From: UMGS1696 sp964621755
Lineage (GTDB): Bacteria > Bacillota > Clostridia > Oscillospirales > CAG-272
Length of the DNA stretch: 64,000 nucleotides
Reading direction: 5' to 3'
Assembly (NCBI GenBank): GCA_964621755.1
Contig: CAZUPI010000003.1
Location: 1 to 64,000, forward strand
The notes under the pieces: model-generated
What the model was told of the DNA's origin: nothing
Seen by the model: only the letters and a program-made list of their open reading frames with translations
Databases searched by the model: none
Shown: in pieces, positions 18,949-26,711 of the stretch
Numbering within the stretch: the stretch's first letter is position 1
How the letters are laid out: the number at the start of each line of letters is the position of its first letter
Made by a program: the position numbers and the translations under genes

Positions 18949-19177
18949 ATGGCTGTATCATATAACAAGCTCTGGAAATTACTTATTGACAGAAAAAATG
19001 AGCAAGGCGGATTTGCGTAAGGCGGCCAACATTGCTCCCAACACCATGACCAAGCTTCGCAGGGATGAAGGGGTTTCTCTTACCGTTCTCGGGCGGATTT
19101 GCACGGTTTTACAGGTCAATATCGGCGATGTGATGAACTTTGTGCCGGAAGAAAAAAAGGAGATATGGAATGAATAA
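18949..19177 (+). pseudogene. Small XRE-type regulator of a type I RM system, frameshifted
   Basis: The ATG at 18949 has GGAGAGG 6 bases upstream and encodes MAVSYNKLWKLLIDRK, then a frameshift leads to a stop at 19018. Dropping one A from the A6 run at 18993-18998 restores a 75-residue helix-turn-helix protein continuing MSKADLRKAANIAPNTMTK and ending FVPEEKKEIWNE. This compact HTH form, with a tryptic A-x-x-L-x-x-A-N-I-A-P-N-T recognition helix, is familiar directly before hsdM in Bacillota type I restriction loci, where it regulates the system. Slippage on the A6 run could make some full-length protein, or the run may be a sequencing error. The following hsdM stub supports real decay. Confidence 0.8.
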
Positions 19178-19241
19178 GCAGCAGCTCGCGACGAAAATAT
19201 GGGGAAGCCTTGTCCCAATTCATATGCAAAGGGAGAGATAG
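19170..19241 (+). pseudogene. hsdM: hsdM N-terminal stub
   Basis: The ATG at 19170 overlaps the end of the HTH frame and encodes MNKQQLATKIWGSLVPIHMQ before a stop at 19239, 23 codons in all. The first 11 residues match the start of type I modification subunits (MNKQQLAAKIWESANKMR in the family). From residue 12 on the match is lost. So everything after the first 33 or so bases of hsdM, plus hsdS and hsdR, has been deleted, and the junction near 19203 joins directly to the ABC ATPase gene. Confidence 0.7.
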
Positions 19242-19242
19242 C

Positions 19243-20346
19243 ATGAAAGTTGTATTACAGAATCTAACAAAAAAATTCCCGAGCCGCAGCAAAAAGACGC
19301 ATGAAGAAGTTGTTGCGGTCAATGATTTCACTTTCGAAATTCCCGACGGCAAGTTAATCGGCTTACTCGGGCCTTCCGGATGCGGGAAAAGCACAACGCT
19401 TAACTTGATATGCGGCCTTCAGAAGCCGACCAGCGGCAAGATTTTCTTCGGTGACGATGACGTCACTGAGCTGCCTCCGGAAAACAGAGGCGTCGGGCTG
19501 GTGTTCCAGAATTATGCTCTTTATCCTCATCTGACCGTCAAGCAGAATATCCTGTTCCCGCTTCAGAACCTGAGGGGTGCGGACAAGCTGCCGAAGTCCG
19601 AAATGCTCAAGAAAGCATACGATATTGCCAAGCTCGTTCAGATTGACGAATTGATGGACCGTAAGCCAAGTGAGCTTTCCGGCGGTCAGCAGCAGCGTGT
19701 GGCTATTGCCCGTGCTCTGGTGAAGATGCCCCGTGTGCTTCTGCTGGACGAGCCCCTTTCCAATCTTGACGCTCGCTTGAGATTACAGACAAGAGAGGAA
19801 ATCAGGAGAATCCAAAGAGAGACGCAGATTACCACCGTCTTCGTGACCCACGACCAAGATGAAGCGATGAGCATTTCCGATATGATTGTCGTGATGAAGT
19901 CCGGTATCGTCCAGCAGATTGGCAAGCCGCAGGATGTCTACGACAGCCCGGTCAACCTGTTCGTTGCAAAGTTTCTTGGGACGCCCCCTATCAACGTCTT
20001 TACCGGGGAGGTCAGGGACAACAAATTGTACATAGGAGCCGACGGCTTTCTTGACGTCAAGGGTGTTTCCAATCAGGAGGTGTATGTGGGCATCCGGCCG
20101 GAAGGCTTTATCCTACGGGAGGATGGTCCGCTCTGCTGCACGCTCAGCGCTGTAGAGGTCATGGGCCGGGACAGCAGTATCGTCTCTACCCACGAATTTT
20201 CTATAGGTCCAACGATACGCTCCATTATCAGTGCGGAGAATATCGTAAATCTCGGGTCCCAGACAGTTCGTTTTGCCGTCAAACCGAACAAGGTCTTTAT
20301 TTTCAATAAGGAAACCGAAGAACGAGTTTACTTCGACGTGAATTGA
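19243..20346 (+). CDS. Carbohydrate ABC importer ATPase (MalK/UgpC type)
   Basis: 367 residues from the ATG at 19243, preceded by AAAGGGAGAG. Motifs: Walker A GPSGCGKST, Q-loop VFQNYALYPHLTV, signature LSGGQQQR, Walker B VLLLDEPLSNLD, H-loop FVTHD. After residue 235 it has the MalK-type regulatory TOBE region (VGIRPEGF). It lacks an upstream gene of its own; the start lies 2 bases after the hsdM stub stop, so the deletion placed it under the old restriction promoter or fused it there. It energises the two permeases that follow. The sugar is not evident. Confidence 0.92.
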   Translation: MKVVLQNLTKKFPSRSKKTHEEVVAVNDFTFEIPDGKLIGLLGPSGCGKSTTLNLICGLQKPTSGKIFFGDDDVTELPPENRGVGLVFQNYALYPHLTVKQNILFPLQNLRGADKLPKSEMLKKAYDIAKLVQIDELMDRKPSELSGGQQQRVAIARALVKMPRVLLLDEPLSNLDARLRLQTREEIRRIQRETQITTVFVTHDQDEAMSISDMIVVMKSGIVQQIGKPQDVYDSPVNLFVAKFLGTPPINVFTGEVRDNKLYIGADGFLDVKGVSNQEVYVGIRPEGFILREDGPLCCTLSAVEVMGRDSSIVSTHEFSIGPTIRSIISAENIVNLGSQTVRFAVKPNKVFIFNKETEERVYFDVN

Positions 20347-20363
20347 GAGGGCGGGAGGAGAAA

Positions 20364-21254
20364 ATGGATAACAGAAATATAAAAGGCTGGCTGTATCTTT
20401 TACCAGCGGTTCTTTTTCTGGGTCTTTTCATGGTATATCCTTTGGTTGACGTTTTTGTGTATTCCTTTGAGGAAGGGTATAACTCCGCATCCCAGACTTT
20501 TTTCGGCGTCGGACCATATAACTATTCCTACGTGCTGCATGACCCTTACTTCCTGCAAGCGGTAAAAAATACTTTTATATTGGTCATTATCACCGTACCG
20601 CTCTCTACGGGCATTGCTTTGCTGATTTCCGTCGGGCTGAATTCGATTAAACCTCTCAGAAATCTGTACCAGACGGTTTACTTCCTGCCGTATGTGACCA
20701 ATACGCTGGCTGTCGGCTTAGTCTTCATGATTCTGTTCAAAAAGACAGCGTACAGCGATGGTCTTGTGAATCTGCTCATCAACTGGTTCGGCGGAAATTC
20801 GGTCGATTTTATCGACGGACCGTATTGGGCAAAAATGTTCGTTTTGTGCTTCTATACCATATGGGTCGTCATGCCGTTTAAAATTTTAATTCTGACAAGC
20901 GCTTTGTCATCCGTCAAGCAGGATTATTACAACGCCGCAAAGATTGACGGAACATCGAGATTCAGAATATTCACAAAAATTACGCTGCCCATGATTTCCC
21001 CGATGATTTTCTATTTGGTTATCACGGGCTTTATCGGCGCTTTCAAGGCATACAGCGATGCAGTTGCCTTATTCGGTACCGATTTGAACGCGGCGGGAAT
21101 GAATACGATTGTCGGCTATGTTTACGATATGCTGTACGGCGACAGCGGCGGCTATCCGTCTTATGCCTCGGCTGCCGCGATACTGTTGTTTGCCATTGTC
21201 CTGACTATAACGTGTATCAACTTATTGCTCAGCAAGAAACATGTTCATTATTAA
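20364..21254 (+). CDS. Carbohydrate ABC importer permease 1 (MalF/UgpA type)
   Basis: 296 residues with six helices, starting WLYLLPAVLFLGLFMVYPLVDVF. The EAA motif is NAAKIDGTSRFRIFTKITLPMISPM. The start ATG at 20364 follows GGGAGGAG. It is 17 bases after the ATPase stop and pairs with the next permease in the CUT1 sugar/glycerol-phosphate class. Confidence 0.92.
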   Translation: MDNRNIKGWLYLLPAVLFLGLFMVYPLVDVFVYSFEEGYNSASQTFFGVGPYNYSYVLHDPYFLQAVKNTFILVIITVPLSTGIALLISVGLNSIKPLRNLYQTVYFLPYVTNTLAVGLVFMILFKKTAYSDGLVNLLINWFGGNSVDFIDGPYWAKMFVLCFYTIWVVMPFKILILTSALSSVKQDYYNAAKIDGTSRFRIFTKITLPMISPMIFYLVITGFIGAFKAYSDAVALFGTDLNAAGMNTIVGYVYDMLYGDSGGYPSYASAAAILLFAIVLTITCINLLLSKKHVHY

Positions 21255-21270
21255 AGAGGATAAAAGAATT

Positions 21271-22146
21271 ATGGGGAAGCAAGTTAATTTTGAGAAAATC
21301 GAAAAGTCTGCCAAAGCCCGGAAAACGGTCATCAACATAATCACCTATGCACTGCTGACCTTTTGGGCAGTTATGGTGTTGTTTCCTTTTTATTGGATGG
21401 TTCTGACGTCCGTAAAAAGCTATAGCGGATACAACTCGGAATATATTCCGAAATTTTTTACCCTGTCGCCAACTTTGCAGAATTACGCGGACGCGTTTAC
21501 CGCAGTACCGCTCGCAAAATATTTTTTGAATACCCTTATCTTTACCGTTGCAACCACAGCCATTATGCTGGCGGTGATTATCCCCGCTGCCTTTGCCTTC
21601 GCCAGACTTAATTTCAGAGGGAAAAATATTGCGTTTACCTTTTTTCTCTCACTGATGATGATACCGAACGAGCTGGTGATTATCACAAACTATACGACCA
21701 TTACCAATTTGGATATGCGCAATACGTTTGCGGGGCTGATTCTTCCGTCTGTCATGTCTGTTTTCTACATTTATTTACTAAAAGAGAATTTCGCGCAGAT
21801 ACCGGACGAGCTGTATTATGCGGCCAAGGTCGACGGAACGTCCGATATGAAATATCTGCTGAAGGTCATGCTGCCTATCTGCAAACCCACGCTTGTGACA
21901 ATCACGATATTGAAGGTCATCGAGTGTTGGAATTCTTACGTATGGCCTCGGCTAATCACCGATGATGAAGCGTATTTTCTGGTCTCAAACGGCATTCAGG
22001 AAATCCGTGAAAACGGATTCGGCCGCGAAAATATTCCGGCGATGATGGCGGCGGTCGTGGTGATTTCCGTTCCTTTGGTCGTCCTGTTCCTGATATTCCG
22101 CAAAAAGGTAATGGCCGGTGTGGCAAGAGGAGGAACAAAAGGATGA
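21271..22146 (+). CDS. Carbohydrate ABC importer permease 2 (MalG/UgpE type)
   Basis: 291 residues from the ATG at 21271, with AGAGGAT upstream. Six helices, starting with ITYALLTFWAVMVLFPFYWMVLTS, and the EAA loop AAKVDGTSDMKYLLKVMLPICKP. The last codon overlaps the ATG of the binding protein (ATGA), showing translational coupling. Confidence 0.92.
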   Translation: MGKQVNFEKIEKSAKARKTVINIITYALLTFWAVMVLFPFYWMVLTSVKSYSGYNSEYIPKFFTLSPTLQNYADAFTAVPLAKYFLNTLIFTVATTAIMLAVIIPAAFAFARLNFRGKNIAFTFFLSLMMIPNELVIITNYTTITNLDMRNTFAGLILPSVMSVFYIYLLKENFAQIPDELYYAAKVDGTSDMKYLLKVMLPICKPTLVTITILKVIECWNSYVWPRLITDDEAYFLVSNGIQEIRENGFGRENIPAMMAAVVVISVPLVVLFLIFRKKVMAGVARGGTKG

Positions 22147-23780
22147 GCAGAATATGGAAAAGAATATCGTCCTTCCTGCTGGTATTGGTTGTCATCAGCT
22201 CCTCGGCACTTACCGGATGTCACGGTTCAAAAGGACTGGACGCTTTTGAAATGCCGGAGGAGTTCGATCTGTCAAGAGAGTATGAAATTACCTTCTGGGC
22301 GAAAAACGATACCAACAAGACGCAGACCCTCATCTACCAGAAAGCAATCGACGATTTTGAAGCGCTGTATCCGAATATCACCGTGAATCTGCGTCTGTAT
22401 ACGGATTACAGCAAGATTTACAACGACGTTATCACGAATATTTCCACAGGAACGACCCCGAACGTCTGCATTACATATCCTGACCATATTGCGACGTATC
22501 TGACGGGTACGAATATTGTGGTCCCTCTGAATGAGCTGTTTGCCGACGCCCAATACGGTCTCGGCGGGAGCGAAGTCAGATTTGATTCCCCGACGCAGGA
22601 GGAAATCATCCCGCAGTTTTTGGAGGAATGCAAATTCGGCGGCTATTATTATGCGCTTCCTTTCATGCGCTCGTCGGAAGCTTGTTATGTAAACAAAACG
22701 TATGTGGAGGCCTTGGGATACACTTTGCCGGACGTTCTTACATGGGATTTTATCTGGGAGGTTTCCGAGGCGGCAATGGCGCAGGATGATGAGGGCAATT
22801 TCCTGCTCAACGGTCAAAAAGTCATGCTGCCCTTTATTTATAAGTCTACCGACAACATGATGATTCAGATGCTCAGGCAAAAAGGCGCCGGATATTCCAC
22901 CGACAGCGGGGAAATTCTGATTTTCAACGATACTACGAAGGAATTGCTGTATACGATTGCCGAGCACGCAAAAAACGGTGCTTTTTCCACTTTCAAAATT
23001 TCCAGCTATCCCGCCAACTTTCTGGACGCCGGTCAATGTGTGTTTGCAATAGATTCCACAGCCGGTGCGACTTGGATGGGAACGTATGCACCGCTTTCCG
23101 ATATCAGCGCGGACAGTATTGTGGAATTTGAGACCGAAGTTATGATGATTCCTCAGTTTGATACGGAAAATCCACAGATGATATCCCAGGGTCCTTCTGT
23201 TTGTGTGTTCAATAAGGAAGACCCGCAGGAAGTCCTAGCGTCGTGGCTTTTTACCCAATACTTATTGACCAATGAAGTTCAGATCGCCTACTCAGAAACG
23301 GAAGGCTATGTTCCCGTCACAGCGAAGGCACAGAATTCAGCCGAATACCAGGATTATTTATCCAGATGCGGCGAGGACAATACCACGTATTACGACATCA
23401 AGATAAAAGCGGCGCAATTGCTGTTAGACAACGTCAATTATACGTTTGTGACGCCGGTATTCAACGGTTCGGCGTCGCTCCGCGACGCGGCTGGGCAGTT
23501 GATTGAAAACGTTACGAAATCCGTCAGAAGAAAAGAGGAGGTCAATGACGAGTACATTGAGAATCTTTATGATGACATCACATCTTTGTATCGTTTGAAT
23601 CAAATCGGAAGTCAGAGCGGCTTCATAGCCGGCGGCAAAGCCGATTTAGGGGAACTTCCGAAAACGTCGGTGATTTTGTTATCGGCATTAGCCGGCGCAT
23701 GGATTTTGATTGCCTTGTATGTTGCGGCTGGAGCAATAAAAAATATAAAAAAGATAAAAAATAAATCTGAAAAATATTGA
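22143..23780 (+). CDS. Sugar ABC extracellular binding protein with C-terminal membrane helix
   Basis: 545 residues. The lipoprotein signal ends in LTGC (Cys at residue 26), followed by a family-1 solute-binding fold: YEITFWAKNDTNKTQTLIYQKAIDDFEALYPNITV is the usual first lobe. Positions about 500-540 add SVILLSALAGAWILIALYVAA and a lysine-rich tail. This second anchor is not normal for binding lipoproteins, which are tethered only by the lipid. The protein is also about 100 residues longer than usual. It belongs to the importer encoded immediately upstream. The extra helix might hold it near the permease. Confidence 0.87.
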   Translation: MSRIWKRISSFLLVLVVISSSALTGCHGSKGLDAFEMPEEFDLSREYEITFWAKNDTNKTQTLIYQKAIDDFEALYPNITVNLRLYTDYSKIYNDVITNISTGTTPNVCITYPDHIATYLTGTNIVVPLNELFADAQYGLGGSEVRFDSPTQEEIIPQFLEECKFGGYYYALPFMRSSEACYVNKTYVEALGYTLPDVLTWDFIWEVSEAAMAQDDEGNFLLNGQKVMLPFIYKSTDNMMIQMLRQKGAGYSTDSGEILIFNDTTKELLYTIAEHAKNGAFSTFKISSYPANFLDAGQCVFAIDSTAGATWMGTYAPLSDISADSIVEFETEVMMIPQFDTENPQMISQGPSVCVFNKEDPQEVLASWLFTQYLLTNEVQIAYSETEGYVPVTAKAQNSAEYQDYLSRCGEDNTTYYDIKIKAAQLLLDNVNYTFVTPVFNGSASLRDAAGQLIENVTKSVRRKEEVNDEYIENLYDDITSLYRLNQIGSQSGFIAGGKADLGELPKTSVILLSALAGAWILIALYVAAGAIKNIKKIKNKSEKY

Positions 23781-23804
23781 CTTATTTCCATTTTTATGTA
23801 TAAT
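23777..23804 (+). promoter_or_regulatory. Promoter of the OB-fold-like lipoprotein gene
   Basis: TTGACT (23777-23782), 16 nt, TATAAT (23799-23804). It overlaps the stop of the binding-protein gene, so the lipoprotein has its own transcript. AAGGAG follows 10 bases before the ATG. Confidence 0.7.
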
Positions 23805-23857
23805 AAGATTGGGTGTTAAAAATTAACTAAACCTAAAATTAAGGAGAATAAATAGAA

Positions 23858-24625
23858 ATGAAAAAGATTATAGCTTTATTTTTAACTCTTACGCTTGCAT
23901 TGACTTTCCTTGCAAGCTGTTCTGAGTCCAGAAGCAACGAGACTGCCGGAAACGATGATGCTGCCGATGTGAAATCCGAAGGCGTTATGACCTATGCGGA
24001 ATATATAGCAGCAGATGTTGATACTGAGGTTGTAATTGAAACCTACGTTCAGGCAAAGCAGTCCTGGTGGGATAACACAGCTACTGTTTATACACAGGAC
24101 AAGGACGGCGCATATTTCTTATACAACATGACCTGCTCTGAAGAAGATTATGCAAAGCTGACTGCCGGAACAAAAATCAAAGTTACGGGCTACAAATCAG
24201 AATGGTCCGGTGAGGTTGAGATTATTGATGCAACCTTCGAATTTGAAGATGGCAGCTATGTTGCTCCGGCACTGGATGTTACATCGCTGCTCGGCACAGA
24301 TGATCTGATTAAGCATATGAATGAATTTGTATCGTTCAAGGGCATGACGGTTGAAGCAGCCGGTCAGGATGAAAGCGGAAATGACGTAGCGTTCTTATAC
24401 GGTTGGGACGGCTCCGGCGAAGACGGCGGCGACCTGTACTTCAATGTTTCGCTGAACGGCACAACATACACATTCACAGTTAGATCTTATCTGTGCGACA
24501 ATACGACAGATGTATACGCTGCAGTAAAAGCGCTGAACATTGGTGACACGATTGACCTCGAAGGCTTCCTGTATTGGTATGAAGGCGTTAACCCGCATAT
24601 TACGTCTGTAACAGCGGCAAACTAA
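23858..24625 (+). CDS. Lipoprotein with OB-fold-like domains
   Basis: 255 residues. The lipobox LASC places the lipidated Cys at residue 21, so it is anchored outside the membrane. Two beta-rich units follow (about residues 48-130 and 135-255). Each starts with a strand rich in Val (DTEVVIETYVQAKQ; NEFVSFKGMTV) and ends in G-T-x-I-K-V-T-G-Y / GDTIDLEGFL, the pattern of OB-fold domains in some secreted nucleases and uncharacterised lipoproteins. No nuclease catalytic motif is visible. Function unknown. It has its own promoter and terminator. Confidence 0.7.
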   Translation: MKKIIALFLTLTLALTFLASCSESRSNETAGNDDAADVKSEGVMTYAEYIAADVDTEVVIETYVQAKQSWWDNTATVYTQDKDGAYFLYNMTCSEEDYAKLTAGTKIKVTGYKSEWSGEVEIIDATFEFEDGSYVAPALDVTSLLGTDDLIKHMNEFVSFKGMTVEAAGQDESGNDVAFLYGWDGSGEDGGDLYFNVSLNGTTYTFTVRSYLCDNTTDVYAAVKALNIGDTIDLEGFLYWYEGVNPHITSVTAAN

Positions 24626-24642
24626 CAAACAGTCATTTTGGG

Positions 24643-24674
24643 AATCACCTCGAAAGAGGTGGTTCTTTTTTTCT
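24643..24674 (+). terminator. Terminator of the lipoprotein gene
   Basis: AATCACCTC pairs with GAGGTGGTT around a GAAA tetraloop, followed by CTTTTTTTCT. Confidence 0.9.
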
Positions 24675-24790
24675 CTGGAGGCTGCGTACAGGGAAGTATA
24701 TGCCGTTTGCGTGCCAAAATGGTTGCGGCAGAAGGACTGACTTTCATGTGGAAATGAGGATGATGACATGCGACAAACGGTATGGAATTC

Positions 24791-24819
24791 TTGACATGAT
24801 AAGTTAGGATTGATGTAAT
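24791..24819 (+). promoter_or_regulatory. Promoter of the ABC exporter pair
   Basis: TTGACA (24791-24796), 17 nt, TGTAAT (24814-24819), about 175 bases before the start at 24996. Confidence 0.6.
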
Positions 24820-24842
24820 AAAAGTAGCGAATTTTATTTATT

Positions 24843-24934
24843 AACGTGAGTTCGACGTGAAAATACTTTTTGAGATATTTTATAGCCTACCCCCTTTCAA
24901 AAAACTTTTCCCCGAGAACCATCCAACTCACGTT
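24843..24934 (+). repeat. AACGTGAGTT-family inverted repeat
   Basis: Left arm AACGTGAGTTCGACG (24843-24857), right arm AACTCACGTT (24925-24934), with 67 bases between them. A similar copy lies just after the exporter genes at 28572-28650. Confidence 0.6.
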
Positions 24935-24941
24935 TATTTGC

Positions 24942-24966
24942 TGTGATAACATCAAATGTTATCACA
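24942..24966 (+). promoter_or_regulatory. Perfect 25-base palindrome, probable operator or hairpin
   Basis: TGTGATAACAT (24942-24952), CAA, ATGTTATCACA (24956-24966), with no mismatch. It lies 29 bases before the exporter start and 17 before its ribosome site GGAGG. It may be a repressor site or an RNA stem. Confidence 0.6.
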
Positions 24967-24995
24967 AGCCCCGACTTTATCCTATGGAGGTTGCG

Positions 24996-26711
24996 ATGAA
25001 ATTTATCCTTCAGCGCATAAAGAAGCATTTGGGAATGTTTCTGATTGCAATTAGTTTTTTAACAATCGAAGCAATGGCTGATTTGCTGCAGCCCTCGTTG
25101 ATGTCCAACATCGTCGATGAGGGAATCAAAAACCAGAATACACGTCTGATATGGACATACGGCGGTATGATGCTGGGCGTAGCCATGATTGGCGCGTTGG
25201 GCGCAGTCATGCGGAATATTTATGCGAGCCGTACCTCACAGCTGATTGGAAGGGAGCTGCACAGCGAGTTGTATCAAAAGGTGCAGACCCTTTCTTTTGA
25301 AAATATAGACCGCTTGCGGCCGGCATCCCTGATTACCCGTATTACCAACGACGTAACGCAAATGCAGAATTTCATCAACGGCTGTATGCGAATCATGGTC
25401 AAAGCGCCGATTACATGTGTCGGGGCAATTATATTAATCATTGTGCAAACACCGGAGCTGCTGCCTATTATGGCGGTCATTGTAGTCATTTCTTCCTGTC
25501 TGGTTCTTGGAAATATGAAGCTGGGACATCCCCGTTTTCAGCGGTTACAGCTTAAATTGGACCGCCTGAATGACGTAAGCCAAGAATTTCTGACCTCAAT
25601 CCGAGTGGTAAAGGCCTTCGGCGGCGAGCAGCAGGAGAGTGAAAAATTCAGTCAGGCAGCGGATGATTTGGCATGGGCAGGAACTTCCGCTACGCGCGTA
25701 ATGGCTATCTTTGGCCCGCTTATCAATCTGACCGTGAACTTGGGCATCGTTTTTTTGTTGGCGATTTCCGGTTATCAGGGCAGCATCCCCATCGGGAAAG
25801 TTATGGCTTCTGTCAACTATATGACACAGGTGCTCTTTGCGCTGGGCATGGTATCCAATATTCTGAATATGGCGGTGCGCGCCAGCGCGTCAGCGGGACG
25901 TGTGGAGGAGATTTTGCTGGAAGAACCTGCGCAGAAATCCCCTGAACATCCCATACAGGTCGATGTGCAGGGAAACATCCGTTTTTCCGACGTTTCCTTC
26001 TGTTACGCGGAGGCGGCGCGTCCTTCTCTTACCCATATTTCGCTGGATATTCAAGCCGGTGAGACAATCGGCATTATCGGTGCTACCGGCTCCGGCAAAA
26101 CGACATTAGTCAATCTGGTGCCCCGCTTTTACGATGTTACCGAAGGCGCTTTGTTCGTTGATGGTGTGAATGTAAACGATATGGATGAAGCGGTGCTTCG
26201 CAATGTCATTGCAGTCGTTCCACAGAAGGCGCTCCTGTTCTCCGGAACGGTGGAATACAATCTGCGGTGGGGAAAGGACGACGCGACGGAGGAGGAAATC
26301 CGGCAGGCAGCAGAGGTCGCCTGTGCGGATACGTTTATCAAGCAGCTGACAGATGGGTACCAGACAGAGTTGGGACAAGCCGGCGTAAATCTGTCCGGCG
26401 GTCAAAAGCAGCGACTTTCCATTGCGCGGGCATTGATACGAAAACCCAAAATTTTGATTCTGGACGACTGTACCAGTGCACTGGATGCTTATACGGAGGC
26501 CAAAGTTTTAAATGGTCTGCGGAACCTTTCCGGGCAAATAACCGTACTTCTGATTAGCCAGCGGATTTCGACCGTGCGAAAGGCGGACCGGATTCTCTGT
26601 ATGGAGGATGGGAAAGTGGTCGGCTATGGCAGTCATCAGGAGCTGATGGAAAACTGCAAACTGTATCAACAAATTTATCAATCTCAGATTGGAGGCGGAG
26701 AAAATGGCTGA
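24996..26711 (+). CDS. Heterodimeric ABC exporter subunit with degenerate catalytic site
   Basis: 571 residues from the ATG at 24996, which has GGAGG 6 bases upstream. An N-terminal six-helix exporter domain (FLTIEAMADLLQPSLMSNIVDEGI is a typical first helix and loop) is followed by an ATPase domain: Walker A GATGSGKTT, signature NLSGGQKQR, Walker B ILILDDCTSALD. The catalytic Glu after Walker B is Asp, as in the TM287/BmrC-type half of asymmetric exporters, while its signature motif is intact. The stop overlaps the partner's start. Such pairs export drugs, lipids or peptides; the substrate is unknown. Confidence 0.92.
   Translation: MKFILQRIKKHLGMFLIAISFLTIEAMADLLQPSLMSNIVDEGIKNQNTRLIWTYGGMMLGVAMIGALGAVMRNIYASRTSQLIGRELHSELYQKVQTLSFENIDRLRPASLITRITNDVTQMQNFINGCMRIMVKAPITCVGAIILIIVQTPELLPIMAVIVVISSCLVLGNMKLGHPRFQRLQLKLDRLNDVSQEFLTSIRVVKAFGGEQQESEKFSQAADDLAWAGTSATRVMAIFGPLINLTVNLGIVFLLAISGYQGSIPIGKVMASVNYMTQVLFALGMVSNILNMAVRASASAGRVEEILLEEPAQKSPEHPIQVDVQGNIRFSDVSFCYAEAARPSLTHISLDIQAGETIGIIGATGSGKTTLVNLVPRFYDVTEGALFVDGVNVNDMDEAVLRNVIAVVPQKALLFSGTVEYNLRWGKDDATEEEIRQAAEVACADTFIKQLTDGYQTELGQAGVNLSGGQKQRLSIARALIRKPKILILDDCTSALDAYTEAKVLNGLRNLSGQITVLLISQRISTVRKADRILCMEDGKVVGYGSHQELMENCKLYQQIYQSQIGGGENG

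Larger units (their letters stand above)
24675..24995 (+). other. Regulatory region before the first ABC exporter
   Basis: A 321-base gene-free stretch. It holds the promoter (24791-24819), an AACGTGAGTT repeat pair (24843-24934), a TTTCAAAAAACTTTTCCCC hairpin-family fragment between the repeat arms, and a perfect 25-base palindrome (24942-24966). No further coding potential was seen. Confidence 0.6.
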
